Counted from the first letter of the stretch, positions 1-10,079 are shown. The stretch is 64,000 bases of DNA from AWTP1-13 sp963840445 (GCA_963840445.1 CAWIZC010000032.1:656370-720369); one strand, 5' to 3'. Made by a program: numbers and translations. The notes: a model not told the origin generated them from the sequence alone.

Positions 1-2597
1 GCCGTTCGGCATCATCACCACGGATGCGAATGGCATATTTGCCTCTTCGAATGGTGGGTTCGTCACGATCACGTCGACGGCCGACATCACGACCTTCGGC
101 AGTGGCAGCACCGGCATTCAAGGCTCGGTGCAGTCGGGCGCGGTGACGATCACGTCCAGCGGCAAGATCTCGACCAGCGGCAACAACGCCTTCGGTATCG
201 CTGCGGGCAGCGTCTATGGGCCGGTAACCATCACCTCGACCGGTGATATCACGACCCGCGGTACCTTTGCCGCTGGCATCAATGCCGGCAGCATAGGTCA
301 TTTCGGCACTACGGACGGGGCCATCACGATCAACTCGTTCGGCAATATCACGACATCCGGCATCGACGCTCTCGGCATCAATGCCTCCAGCGTCTATGGG
401 CCCATCACGATCAATTCGTTCGGTAGCGTGTCCGTGTTCGGGACTGCCTCCGTGGGCATCAACGCGCAGACCCAGGGCGACGTCACCATCACCTCTGCCG
501 GTAGCATAACGTCCGGTCCTGACAGCTCGGTCGCCATCTTGGCGCTGTCCCAGGCGGGCAATGTCACGATTATCAGCACGGGAGACATCGCAACCGCCGG
601 AAACACCGCGCTTGGAATCTATGGCCGGGCGGGGGCGAGAGTTTCGGTGTTCTCCGGCGGTCGCATCCAGACGCGCGGAGACAATTCACCGGCCATTGTT
701 GCAATGGGCTATGCCGGCGTGGCCATCGCCAATACTGGCAGCATCAGTACGACGGGTGCCGGCTCCGACGGCATTTTTGCAGTCAGCCCGGCTGGCTCGG
801 TGCAGATCATCTCGACCGGCGACATATCTGGCGACGGGCGTGGACTCGGCTGCCATCCGCGCCGGGGGCTACACCGGTAACCTGGTGATCAATACCGGCA
901 CGCTGGTCGGCGGAACGTCGTGTGTCTGTGGGGGTGCCGGCGTTTTCATGTACAGCAACGGCGACAACGTCCTCGTAAACCGCGGATCGATATCGGCCCT
1001 GTCAGGACTGGCGATCTATTCTGCGACTTTGGGCGGCACCAATACGGTCCACAATTTCGGCATCATCACGGGCGACGTCACTCTCGATGGGCCGAGCGTG
1101 TTCAACAACCACTTCGGCGCGCTGTTCAACTCCGGTCAGCTCGTGCAGGCCGGCGTGGTTACGAACGAGGGCACGATCGCGCCAGGAGGCCGGGGCTTCA
1201 TCACCCAGACGCTGCTCAGCGACCAGTTCGTGCAGACGAGGACCGGCACCTTCGCCGTGGATATCAACGGACAGGGCTCGTCTGACCAGATCGCCGTCTC
1301 CGACACCGCGCAGCTCGCCGGCAAGGTGGCTGTGAACGTTCTCTCTCTGCCGGCTCCCGGGCCGATGCGCTACGTGATCCTCACCGCCCCTGGCGGCGTC
1401 ACCGACAACGGCCTCGGCCTGGCAACCAGCCCGGCACTGCACGCCGCGCTCTTGTTTCCCGACCCCAACACCGTGGAACTCGGCATTGCCGTCGATTTCA
1501 CGGCGAGCGGTCTCAACCGCAACCAGACGTCGGTCTCGAACAATCTCAACTCGGCCTTCGCCGCTGGGGGCGGTGGCCTGAGCCCTGTGCTGCTCGGGCT
1601 GCTCAATACCGATAGTCTCCAAGCCTACAAGGCCGGGCTTGATCAGCTGCTGCCTGCCATCTACCTGGACAGCCAGATCGCCGCGTTGCAGGCCAACCTT
1701 GCCTTTTCCAATGCTCTGCTGAGCTGCCGCGTAGCCGGTACCGACACCGCCTCCATCATTCGCGAGGGGCAGTGCTTGTGGGCCGGTGCCGCCGCGCGTT
1801 TCCTCGACAGCAACACCACGTTTCAGAACATCGGCTTCAACGAGAATGCAGGCATGTTCGCGGCCGGCGCGCAGGTTGCGCTCGATCAGGTGTGGCGGTT
1901 GGGCCTTGCCGTCGGCTATCAATCGAGCACGCTCGAAACGTCGACCGGTGCCAAAAGCGATGGCAAGCAGGCGCAAGCCGGCGTAGCTCTCAAGTACAAT
2001 CCGGGGCCGCTGCTGCTGGCAGGTGCGCTGACCACTGGCCGCGCCTGGAACGACACACGGCGGCCCATGGCATTCGGCGGCTTCGCTGCGGTCGCTGAAG
2101 GAGATCAGAACTTCGACATTCTCTCGAGCTCCCTGCGCGCCGCCTATGTGTTCGGCACGCCGAGCCTCTATTTCAAGCCGGTGCTCGATGCGAGCGTGAC
2201 GCGCATCGGTGCCGGCGACATGCAGGAATCGGGTGGTGGAGGTGCAGCCCTTGTCGTGCAAGGCTCCACGCAGACCGTATCTGCGGTGTCGCCGACGCTC
2301 GAGATCGGCACGCAATGGTGGATAGGCAGCGGCATGCTTGTCCGGGCGTTCGCCCGCGGCGGCGCCAGTTGGTACGGCGGCGCCGACCTCAAGCTTGCCG
2401 CTTCGTTCTCGGCAGCACCTGATGGTGTGGCCCCATTCACCACACTCGGGCACCTGGACGATGTGATGGGAGTGCTGGGTGCCGGCCTCGATGTCATCAG
2501 CGGCAACGATACTGCGCTGCGCATCACCTACGACGGACAGATCGGCCAGACGCAGCAGCTGCACGGCTTCGGCCTAAAAGGCAGTATCAAGTTTTGA
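1..2597 (+). pseudogene. autotransporter, C-terminal part, frameshifted
   Basis: The reading frame is open from base 2, so the N-terminus lies outside the window. Residues encoded by 2-830 form a repetitive passenger with many ITSTGDI/ITINSFG-type units, typical of a right-handed beta-helix. From about 830 the homologous reading continues in another frame (ATGVDSAAIRAGG...) to 2597. The last ~280 residues look like an autotransporter beta-barrel (PF03797 type) ending in the expected terminal Phe (GSIKF). One extra base near 830 (tctggcg) explains the break. The protein would be exported by Sec and inserted into the outer membrane to display the passenger. The family assignment is firm; whether the frameshift is real or a sequencing error is open. 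Confidence 0.8.
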
Positions 2598-2636
2598 TGC
2601 GCCGGCACCTGACCTGCAAGCGAACGGGAAAATGCG

Positions 2637-3740
2637 ATGGTGAGTGAAAGGCATACGCCTGCTCAGGGCCACCAGTCTTCACAAGCCACGCCCCAGGATG
2701 CGGCCGGCGAGCTGAGGCCGGTCAACATCTCCTGCACCCGCGGACTGGCCGACTGGCTGCTGCGCAACAACGTCAGCCTGGCGTTCACGTCCTACCAAAC
2801 AGGGCGGCTTTATCTGGTCGGCGTCGATGATCAGAAGCGCGTGGCTTTCCAGGAGCGCTTCCTTGCGCGGGCCATGGGTTTGTGGGCGGACCAGCAGCGT
2901 ATGCTCGTTGCCGCGATCTCGCAGGTCTGGCGCTTCGAGAACATTCTGCCGGTGCCAAGCACCGGCAACACCGGCCCCGATCGGCACTATGTGCCCCGCG
3001 TGGCGCACACGACCGGCGATCTCGACATTCACGAGATCAATGTGATGGCTGACGGTCGCATTGTGTTCGTGAATACTCTCTTTTCTTGTCTCGCCACTTT
3101 GAGCCCCACGCACTCCTTTCGTTTGTTCTGGAAGCCCCCTTTCATTTCCAAGCTCGCCGCCGAAGATCGCTGCCATCTCAATGGCCTTGCCATGAAGGAT
3201 GGCGCCCCCGCCTACGTGACAGCCACTAGCCGAAGCGATGTGGTTGGCGGATGGCGCAATCGTCGCGCCGAAGGCGGCTGCGTGATCGATGTGGCCAGCA
3301 ATGCGGTCATCACGGAGAAGCTCTCGATGCCGCATTCTCCGCGCTGGTTCGATGGCAGGCTGTGGGTGCTCAACTCCGGCACCGGGCACCTCGGCACGAT
3401 TGACCCGGGCAGCGGCGCATTCGAGCCGCGCGCGTTTTGTCCAGGGTTTCTGCGCGGGCTCGCCTTCCACAATGGTCACGCCATTGTGGGCTTGTCGTTG
3501 CCACGCGACGGAACCTTCGGCGGCCTTGCACTCGATGCAGAGCTCAAGAGGCGTGATGCCGATCCCTGGTGCGGGGTGCAGATCGTAAATCTCGCCTCCG
3601 GCGACATCGTCGAATGGATCAGGCTGGAGGGTGACGTAAGCGAGGTTTTCGACGTCGCCGCCATTCCGGCCGTGCGGTGGCCGATAGCGACCGGCTTCCT
3701 CAACGATGAGATGCATCGGCTCTATACATTCGAAACCTGA
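2637..3740 (+). CDS. TIGR03032 family protein (DUF4915-like)
   Basis: The 367-residue product opens its conserved core with ISCTRGLADWL and has the run TSYQTGRLYLVG, followed by a beta-propeller-like series (MPHSPRWFDGRLWVLNSGTG, FCPGFLRGLAFH). These are hallmarks of the TIGR03032 family, whose biochemical role is unknown. No signal peptide is visible. It starts 39 bases after the autotransporter stop on the same strand, so the two are probably co-transcribed. Its 3' end meets the convergent kinase/nucleotidyltransferase gene 18 bases away. The family call is from recognised motifs; function is not inferred. Confidence 0.8.
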   Translation: MVSERHTPAQGHQSSQATPQDAAGELRPVNISCTRGLADWLLRNNVSLAFTSYQTGRLYLVGVDDQKRVAFQERFLARAMGLWADQQRMLVAAISQVWRFENILPVPSTGNTGPDRHYVPRVAHTTGDLDIHEINVMADGRIVFVNTLFSCLATLSPTHSFRLFWKPPFISKLAAEDRCHLNGLAMKDGAPAYVTATSRSDVVGGWRNRRAEGGCVIDVASNAVITEKLSMPHSPRWFDGRLWVLNSGTGHLGTIDPGSGAFEPRAFCPGFLRGLAFHNGHAIVGLSLPRDGTFGGLALDAELKRRDADPWCGVQIVNLASGDIVEWIRLEGDVSEVFDVAAIPAVRWPIATGFLNDEMHRLYTFET

Positions 3741-3758
3741 CGGGTGCGCTTTCCGACT

Positions 3759-4535
3759 TTACCGGCCAGCGCCGCCTATTTGATCCCGGATTGCGGTTGC
3801 CGAAATGGCCTCCGTACTCGCGTCCAAATCGATGCGCTCAATGGCGTAGCCGACATCCCGGCCATAGAAAATGTGCGTGACGTTGGGCACCGCAATCACC
3901 ACAAAGCGTCCGGCATGATCCCGCAGGCCCGCTTCAATACGGCTCTTCACGTCGAAAAAAGACAAGGGGTTCTGGTCGTCGATGCCATGCGTGTCGCGGA
4001 CGGCAATGCACGCTTGGCCAAGGCGAACGATAGCCAACTCGATCAGTCGGCGGTGTCCGTCGTGGAAGGGCTGGAAGCGCCCCATCAGGAGCGCTGTTGG
4101 CTTCCGCGCGTCGAACGTCGGACGTAGCAAAGCCAGCGCCTTCTCGGCCCAATGGCGAGCACTCCCCTGTGCCGTCACGCGTACGTCGAAGCGCTCGGGC
4201 GGCACGAACATCGCATTGGTATCGGCAAAGCGACCCTCCTTGATGCGGTCCACCCAGATCGTGAAGGCAGGGCCAAAGGCCGCGCGGGCTTCGGGTGTAG
4301 GACAAATGAAGTCCGCGATGGCCGTCCCGCCGGTTTCCACCACCCGATCGCAAATCCAGCCCATGCGCCGCGCGTGCTCGATGCGATCGGCGTGCGAGAA
4401 ACCGAGGTCCTTGTTGATGTTGGCACGAACCTCATCGGCATTGAACATGGCGGCGTTGATCAGGGGAGCAAGCTCGCCAGCCAGTGTCGTCTTGCCCGCG
4501 CCCGGCAAGCCCATGATAAGGATTTTTCGGCTCAT
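3759..4535 (-). CDS. bifunctional APS-kinase-like / nucleotidyltransferase (NMNAT-like) protein
   Basis: Residues 1-~140 form a P-loop kinase: Walker A GLPGAGKT at 9-16, then an FNADEVRANIN segment as in adenylylsulfate kinases. Residues ~145-258 are a nucleotidyltransferase of the HIGH superfamily, with GRFQPFHDGH at 152-161 and an ISATAIR motif at 244-250, as in archaeal-type NMN adenylyltransferases (NadM) and related cytidylyltransferases. Known proteins with this arrangement are often annotated adenylyl-sulfate kinase, but the second domain argues for nucleotide transfer onto a phosphorylated small molecule. It is a single gene facing the TIGR03032 gene convergently. The substrate is unknown; both domain assignments are confident. 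Confidence 0.8.
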   Translation of the reverse strand: MSRKILIMGLPGAGKTTLAGELAPLINAAMFNADEVRANINKDLGFSHADRIEHARRMGWICDRVVETGGTAIADFICPTPEARAAFGPAFTIWVDRIKEGRFADTNAMFVPPERFDVRVTAQGSARHWAEKALALLRPTFDARKPTALLMGRFQPFHDGHRRLIELAIVRLGQACIAVRDTHGIDDQNPLSFFDVKSRIEAGLRDHAGRFVVIAVPNVTHIFYGRDVGYAIERIDLDASTEAISATAIRDQIGGAGR

Positions 4536-5066
4536 CGGCGTTTCTTCCGTCGCCAGCTGGCGTCCAAGCGATTCCGAAGTTTGCCAAACCTCGCCGCTGG
4601 TGTCCCGAGCGGTACGCTACAATCATACTCATGCGGATTGTGATTCGGGTCGAGAAATTGGCTCCGAACGATGCGACTTGCGGGCGAGAAGGCTGAGCGT
4701 CGCATCGAGCTGCCGATCAAGCTCGTCGTACGGGGCTCGACCGGCCCGCCGCCGCTACAGGGGTGAGATGGGGGCCGATCACTCTGCGAATGTGTTCGGC
4801 CTGATCTGGGCTTGCCCGCCAATCTGACGACAGGGCTTTCTTCAGGATCAACGTGTCGGGCTTGCTCAAGGACAGCCTCCTTCAGCCGCCCGTTCGATAT
4901 CCACGCACCTCGCCGGACCTTGCCCGCCATCTCCCTAAGGCCATTGACTATGTCAGCAATTCGATAACGATGCCCAACATGCAATCGGTGAGAAACGCGC
5001 AAGCGCACTCTGCTCGGGATAGCCGAAGGGCTCCGTCGAACGCAGGCGCGATGTTTTGCAGACCAG
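4536..5066. other. intergenic stretch, 531 bases
   Basis: No convincing gene is seen. Short open frames here have no recognisable motif and atypical composition. It must hold the promoters of the divergent kinase/nucleotidyltransferase (minus) and flippase (plus) genes, but I cannot place -35/-10 elements with confidence. Confidence 0.4.
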
Positions 5067-6569
5067 ATGCCGCCTGAAACGGTCCGAGAGCGAACCGTGT
5101 CAGGATTGGGCTGGAATGCCGCCACCCAAGTCGTGAGCAAGGCGTTCCAGTTTGCCGCCACTGTGGCGCTCGCCCGGCTCCTCAGTCCGGACGAATTCGG
5201 CCTGATCGGCATGGTTCTTGTCGTTACCGGGTTCGCGACGACCTTCGCCGACCTGGGCTTGGGCGCTGCCATCATCCAGCGCGACGCAACATCCAACGAG
5301 ACCTTGAGTTCGGCTTTCTGGTTGAACTTGGGCGTCGGCGGTGCCCTGACGATCACTGTGGCGCTCGCGGCACCATTGGTTGCAAGATTCTACGGCGAAC
5401 CTCGGCTTGTGTTGCTGACCGCCGCGATGGCGTTGAGCTTCATTCTTGGAGCGTTCAGCTTTGTGCAATCGGCATTGCTTGCGAAGTCTCTCGACTTTCG
5501 CACGCGCTTCTGGATCGAGGGGTTTGCGATTGCAACATCCGTGATCGTCGCGCTGGCGTTAGCTCTGGCAGGAGCCGGTGTCTGGAGCCTAGTCGTGCAG
5601 TGGCTCAGCGAGGCAGCAGCGCGCGCGGCATTGATGTGGCTCATGTTGCCCTGGCGCCCCGCGCGCGTGTTCAACGCGACCACAATCAGGGAGCTCTTCA
5701 AATTCGGCCGGCACCTCTTGGCCTTCAACATCGTCGTCTATTGGGCGCAGAACGTCGACAAGCTGATCATCGGGCGCCAGCTCGGAGGTGCTGCGTTGGG
5801 CGTCTACGGCATTGCCGATCGCTTCATGCGCCTTCCACTCACGAACATTACCGGCACCGCCGGCACGGTCATGTTTCCAGCGCTAGCTGCTCTTCGAGAC
5901 GACATCGATGCCGTGAAGCGAGCCTACCTGCGGGCAAACCGAATGATCGCCTTGCTGACGTTCCCCATGATGCTGGGGATGAGCGTACTGGCTGAGCCAC
6001 TGGTCCTGCTGATCTACGGTGAGAAATGGCAGAGTGCCGTGGGTATCGTCCAGGTGCTGTGTTTCGCGGGGCTAGCCCAGTCCGTCTACAACACCGCGGG
6101 ATGGATATTCTTGTCCCGCGGAAGGTCGGACATCCTGTTTCGGTTCGGCGTTCTTTCGATGCTGGTGCGAGGCGTCGGGGTCCTCGTAGGGATGCACTGG
6201 GGACTGCTTGGGATTGCCTGGGCGTATGTTGCGGGAGGCTTCCTGGCCCTCATGCTTCCGACCTGGGCCGCCGCAGGACGACTGATCGGTGTTGGTCTCG
6301 GCGAGATGGTGAGCAATGTTGCCGGGCCATTCTGCTGTGCAGTAGGCATGGCCGCGCTCATCTGGCTTTCCGATCGTGGGCTCTTCGCGGGCGAGGCCTA
6401 TTGGCTACGCCTTGTCGTTCACGTGCTTGGCGGCATTGTTGTCTACAGCCTTCTCGTCAGCCTGTTCAGGCTAGCTGCTTGGCATGATGTGCGAGCCTTG
6501 ATCCTGGAAAGAGCTGGCCCGACAAGGCGGCTGGTTTCTGATCTGATCGGCAAGCTGGCTTGGCGATAG
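5067..6569 (+). CDS. polysaccharide/lipid-linked oligosaccharide flippase (MOP superfamily, WzxC-like)
   Basis: The 500-residue, very hydrophobic product begins with an SGLGWNAATQVVSKAFQF stretch and continues with LLSPDEFGLIGMV, the standard opening of Wzx/WzxC-type polysaccharide biosynthesis proteins. About 12-14 membrane segments can be read, and the length matches the family. It would sit in the inner membrane and flip undecaprenyl-linked glycans to the periplasm. The start at 5067 gives the usual short cytosolic N-terminus. No glycosyltransferase is adjacent, but a GNAT gene lies convergently 18 bases downstream, so the partner pathway is unclear. Confidence 0.88.
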   Translation: MPPETVRERTVSGLGWNAATQVVSKAFQFAATVALARLLSPDEFGLIGMVLVVTGFATTFADLGLGAAIIQRDATSNETLSSAFWLNLGVGGALTITVALAAPLVARFYGEPRLVLLTAAMALSFILGAFSFVQSALLAKSLDFRTRFWIEGFAIATSVIVALALALAGAGVWSLVVQWLSEAAARAALMWLMLPWRPARVFNATTIRELFKFGRHLLAFNIVVYWAQNVDKLIIGRQLGGAALGVYGIADRFMRLPLTNITGTAGTVMFPALAALRDDIDAVKRAYLRANRMIALLTFPMMLGMSVLAEPLVLLIYGEKWQSAVGIVQVLCFAGLAQSVYNTAGWIFLSRGRSDILFRFGVLSMLVRGVGVLVGMHWGLLGIAWAYVAGGFLALMLPTWAAAGRLIGVGLGEMVSNVAGPFCCAVGMAALIWLSDRGLFAGEAYWLRLVVHVLGGIVVYSLLVSLFRLAAWHDVRALILERAGPTRRLVSDLIGKLAWR

Positions 6570-6587
6570 CGGATGCAGGGCCGGCAT

Positions 6588-7733
6588 TCAGCCGTGCATG
6601 GAATAGAGCATGCGCAAATCCCAGTTTGCCAGATCCAGCATGGTTTGCCCAACAAGCCGCCATTCGCCGTCCGATGGATCGTGGCAAAGAGGCCGAACCA
6701 GGATGGATGGCGGCAATGGAGGGTCTGGCGGCATTCCTGGCGTCCGGAAGCCTCGCTGCTTTAGCATATCGATCGCGAGTTGTGGCAGTGTCGCGGCCCA
6801 GATCCAAAGCGGGCGATCATTGGCGAAAATACTGGCGGCCTCGAGCAATCCCGATTGAGCCGCAGGCGTGGTCCCTTCCCAATCCACGATGTTCAGTCTG
6901 ACGCGATCCGCAAGGTCCGACGTATACTCCTGCAGAACGAGATAGCCCTCGAGCCGCTCCTCAACCCAGAAAAGGAACCAGTAACGGCTGAGCGGATTTT
7001 GAAACCGCCAGTGAAAGTATTCACTGTCCCTCACATGCCTGATCTTGCCGTTCGTTCGCATCCGCGCCACCAACTCCGCCATCTCCGCGCAGCGCGGGGC
7101 GTGCTCAAGCCTGATGGCAGAATTGTTGCGCAGATGGCGATGCATACGGTTCGCCCCGAGGCCTCGCAATGACTGGCGGGCACCCGCCACAAGCGAGCGC
7201 AACCGGCCCTGCAGTGACGGCCCCCTGTGCTCGACAATCGACAGGCCTCTCTGCAGGGAAGCGGTCCACGACCGCCTGCGGATCGGATGCGCCCATCCGG
7301 CGCTTCGCCAACCCATCGACAGAGATGAGCGAAGAGTGACCGCGCCCGCGCTCAAATTGAATGCGTGAGAAAAGTTCCGCCCCGACAAGTCTCGGAACGC
7401 CGCATTCATGATCTGCGACATCAGCCCATTGCCGCGGTGCTCGGGCGCGACCACCATGTCATCAGCGTACAGACACACCGTCTGCCGGGCGGGGCTGCCT
7501 CCCTCCCATCGCACGCCAAAGAAGCCTCGCATGCCGACAGGCTTGCCGTTGCGCATGGCCAAGTAGATCAACGGTTCCTTGACATACGGATTGCGCCCGT
7601 ACTTCCAATCGAAATACGAAGCATTCAAGGCGGTGCTGGAACTCCATAAATTCTTCTGCAATTCAATAATCAGAGGCCTGAGCTGGGGCTGATATGAAAT
7701 GAACTCATAGTCAGATGGTGTTCTCGGCTTCAT
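6588..7733 (-). CDS. GNAT-like N-acetyltransferase
   Basis: The product has an N-terminal acetyltransferase-like region: FDWKYGRNPY, then VGMRGFFGVRW, and the acetyl-CoA loop region MVVAPEHRGNGLMSQIM with the R-x-x-G-x-G/N core. The downstream half (HFQNPLSRYWFLF-type segment) resembles GNAT proteins found in polysaccharide clusters. The start at 7733 (MKPRTPSDYEF) is preferred; an upstream ATG at 7784 would add 17 unlike residues. It converges on the flippase gene 18 bases away, so it may modify a surface glycan or its precursor, but that is inference from position only. Confidence 0.7.
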   Translation of the reverse strand: MKPRTPSDYEFISYQPQLRPLIIELQKNLWSSSTALNASYFDWKYGRNPYVKEPLIYLAMRNGKPVGMRGFFGVRWEGGSPARQTVCLYADDMVVAPEHRGNGLMSQIMNAAFRDLSGRNFSHAFNLSAGAVTLRSSLSMGWRSAGWAHPIRRRSWTASLQRGLSIVEHRGPSLQGRLRSLVAGARQSLRGLGANRMHRHLRNNSAIRLEHAPRCAEMAELVARMRTNGKIRHVRDSEYFHWRFQNPLSRYWFLFWVEERLEGYLVLQEYTSDLADRVRLNIVDWEGTTPAAQSGLLEAASIFANDRPLWIWAATLPQLAIDMLKQRGFRTPGMPPDPPLPPSILVRPLCHDPSDGEWRLVGQTMLDLANWDLRMLYSMHG

Positions 7734-7929
7734 CACCCAGCGTCCACGAATAAGGATCCGGTCCGTCGCCAAGGTGGGGTGCATGGACGCAAGCGGCGGC
7801 TTAGCGGCTTAAACGCAAGTGCTAGGAGTTGCACACGCCGCTGCAATTGTCGGGTGGGGCGTCGATTCGCTTTAACTCCTCCAATGTAGCAAATTCCCCA
7901 CGTTGCGATATCAGCAGTTAGGTGAGCCC

Positions 7930-8200
7930 GGCCGCTCTCGACAACGTCCGACTAACCGGAGCCTGGTTCTAGAGATCCCGGCGAATGGCGACCAGACGGG
8001 GCCGCGCCACCAGCAGAGACCGGACCAGCCGGCTCTCCGCGCTTTTGACCCGCACCTGCCGATACCAGCCCATGCGCATCAGCCCGGTCAGACCTCGCGC
8101 ATCGTTCAGGTCGCTCTTGTTGATGCGCACCGACAAAGCGGCGTCTGGGCCAGGTCCGGCGCAACATGCAGATACGTGAAACCGGTGGATAACCCGGTAA
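7930..8200 (-). pseudogene. IS110-family transposase remnant
   Basis: Read on the minus strand from about 8130, the translation gives VRINKSDLNDARGL, then MRMGWYRQVRVKSAES, then a LLVARPRLVAIRRDL run before a TAG at 7969-7971, followed by NQ in the same frame. This matches the DEDD-transposase region of IS110 elements (…NKSDRNDARGLA…VKSAESH…LENQ). The N-terminal half and C-terminal serine domain are missing, and the part upstream of the match is degenerate. It is a short decayed fragment, not an active element. Confidence 0.75.
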
Positions 8201-8270
8201 GTCAGGGCTCAACCCTCCGTCCCGGCCACAGGGGCTATCAAGGGTTCAATGCCTTCGCAGACCTGGACAC

Positions 8271-8531
8271 ATGCATAAAATAGAGATAGAGAACAAAAAG
8301 CGAACACGCATGGCGATTTGCAATGGAGAGCCTAGCGGAGTTGCGGGCGCGAGAGGCCGAAAATGGCCATGGCTGCATGACGCGATGAACACGGTCGCGC
8401 GCGCTAGGGCCGATCGTAGCGATGCGACCGCGTTCATGCTCATGCAGGCGCAGACCATGAGAGTCGGCCAGCGACGATTCGAACTGTCGCTGCAGATTGC
8501 CCAATGGGAGAAGCCTGAAGCGCGACACTGA
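8271..8531 (+). CDS. possible small protein upstream of dinB
   Basis: An 86-codon frame ends 14 bases before dinB. The encoded protein is basic, has no recognised domain and may start at an internal ATG (MAICNGEPSG). The tight spacing suggests it might be co-transcribed with dinB, but composition alone does not prove coding. An equally long frame exists on the other strand. Treat it as tentative. Confidence 0.25.
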   Translation: MHKIEIENKKRTRMAICNGEPSGVAGARGRKWPWLHDAMNTVARARADRSDATAFMLMQAQTMRVGQRRFELSLQIAQWEKPEARH

Positions 8532-8545
8532 TCGGATGGTGGACC

Positions 8546-9808
8546 ATGAACGAGCGCTACGAGATGCGTCGCGGCACCATCCTGCATGCGGACTTGGACG
8601 CGTTCTACGCCTCCGTCGAACAGCTTCTCGATCCGTCGCTGCTGGGCAAGCCGATTGCCGTGGGCGGCGGTGTCGTGCTCGCCGCCTCTTATGAAGCGAA
8701 GGCTTTCGGAGTGCGCGGCGGCATGTCGGGACGGCGCGCCCGCGAGTTGTGCCCGCAGCTGCAGTTCGTGAGCGGGAACTTCAAAGAATACCAGCGCCTG
8801 GGCGATGCTGCGATACAGGTGTTGGGTGACTTCACGCCGCTCGTTGAACGCCTCTCCATTGATGAGGCCTTTGCCGACGTCGCCGGATGTGAGCGTCTCT
8901 TTGGCCCGCCGGACATGATCGCCAAAGAGATCCGTCGGCGCGTCCGAGCAGAGGTGGGGCTGCCGATCTCCGTGGGCGTGGCACGCACCAAGCATCTCGC
9001 CAAGATCGCCTCGCAGGTCGCCAAGCCGGACGGGTTGGTGGTTGTCGATCCGGCTGCCGAGGTTGCTTTCCTGCACGACTTGCCTGTCGAGCTGATGTGG
9101 GGCGTAGGTCCTGTTACTAAGGCCCGGCTGGCCGATGCCGGTGTGGTCACGATCGGACAGCTGGCGCACGTTCAGCCATGGCGGCTCGAGAACCTTCTGG
9201 GGCCTGCGTTGGGCCACAAGCTCTCGGCGCTGGCGTGGAACCGCGATCCGCGCGAAATCAGAACACAGCGGCGGTCGCACTCGGCCGGAGCCCAGTCTGC
9301 GCTTGGCAGAAAGCCCGCCGAGCAACGGGTCATTCGACCGACGCTACTCCACCTTGCCGACAGGATCGCCACCCGGCTTCGCTCCAAATCGCGACCGGGA
9401 CGGACGGTGACGGTGCGCGTGCGCTTCGCGGATATGCGATCGATCTCCCGCTCGGTAACGCTGTCGGCGCCAATTTCCGCAACAAGAATGCTCGCCGAGG
9501 TCGCCGAGGCACTGGTCCATGCGGCCCTGGCGGATCATCCGCAAGAGAGGGTCATCTCGTTGCTGGCAATTTCAGTTTCGAATCTGGAGGAGGATCCGTT
9601 CGTCCAACTCGACCTGCCGATCGGTCTGGAAGATGAGCCGCGGCGACCCGGATCGAAGCGGGGCATGGCGCGAGGGTTGGCCGACCGCGCGGTCGATGCT
9701 GTTCGAGATCGCTTCGGATGGGAGGCGATCGGTTATGGACCGATCGCGCTGGGCATCCCGCGATCGGTTCCGGACGATTTCCGTCAGCTTGCTGAGAAGA
9801 GTTTGTGA
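8546..9808 (+). CDS. dinB: DNA polymerase IV (Y-family translesion polymerase)
   Basis: The 420-residue product has the Y-family catalytic motifs HADLDAFYASVEQ (residues ~15-26) and LSIDEAFAD (~103-111), which supply the metal-binding carboxylates. A thumb/helix-hairpin region (ELMWGVGPVTKARL) and a C-terminal little-finger domain follow. Pol IV bypasses lesions and extends misaligned ends with low fidelity. The start MNERYEMRRG follows the upstream frame by 14 bases. I could not find a clear alphaproteobacterial LexA box (GTTC-N7-GTTC) directly upstream, so SOS control is unproven. Family assignment is secure. Confidence 0.95.
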   Translation: MNERYEMRRGTILHADLDAFYASVEQLLDPSLLGKPIAVGGGVVLAASYEAKAFGVRGGMSGRRARELCPQLQFVSGNFKEYQRLGDAAIQVLGDFTPLVERLSIDEAFADVAGCERLFGPPDMIAKEIRRRVRAEVGLPISVGVARTKHLAKIASQVAKPDGLVVVDPAAEVAFLHDLPVELMWGVGPVTKARLADAGVVTIGQLAHVQPWRLENLLGPALGHKLSALAWNRDPREIRTQRRSHSAGAQSALGRKPAEQRVIRPTLLHLADRIATRLRSKSRPGRTVTVRVRFADMRSISRSVTLSAPISATRMLAEVAEALVHAALADHPQERVISLLAISVSNLEEDPFVQLDLPIGLEDEPRRPGSKRGMARGLADRAVDAVRDRFGWEAIGYGPIALGIPRSVPDDFRQLAEKSL

Positions 9809-9890
9809 CCGATGGTCGAGCCGAAAGAGCCGTGGTGTTAGTCGATCGGGCCCTGTTTGGGCCGAGCACTCGAAGTGCTATTCTCCATGA

Positions 9891-10079
9891 ATGACACTCG
9901 AAGATATTCAACGGGCCATCGCCAAGCTCTCGCTGGAGGATCGCGCCAAGCTGCGCCTCTGGCTGGCGGAGTGCGAGGCTGGGCCGCCGGAGCACGAGCC
10001 TGAGACAAAGGCGTCGAAGCTCGGCAGGCTTGCTGGACGAGCCGTGGCGGATTTCCGCAAACGCATGCGCGACCCCTAG
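9891..10079 (+). CDS. short antitoxin-like protein, orphan
   Basis: The 62-residue product begins MTLEDIQRAIAKLSLEDRAKL and ends LAGRAVADFRKRMRDP. The pattern, a first helix with AIAKLS..E and a basic C-terminal LAEEALADFR-like tail, resembles small RelB/ParD-like antitoxin components common in bacteria. No partner toxin ORF follows; the next gene is on the opposite strand 120 bases on. It starts 82 bases after dinB. It could be a solitary antitoxin or just a similar short protein; function is unproven. Confidence 0.55.
   Translation: MTLEDIQRAIAKLSLEDRAKLRLWLAECEAGPPEHEPETKASKLGRLAGRAVADFRKRMRDP

Noticed and set aside
1002..2564. A 520-codon frame on the minus strand antisense to the autotransporter
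   Set aside because: It is an antisense shadow caused by high GC and codon bias of the beta-barrel gene; no domain is recognised.
8238..9325. A 359-codon minus frame antisense to dinB
   Set aside because: DinB motifs in the plus strand are decisive; the antisense frame has no recognisable domain.
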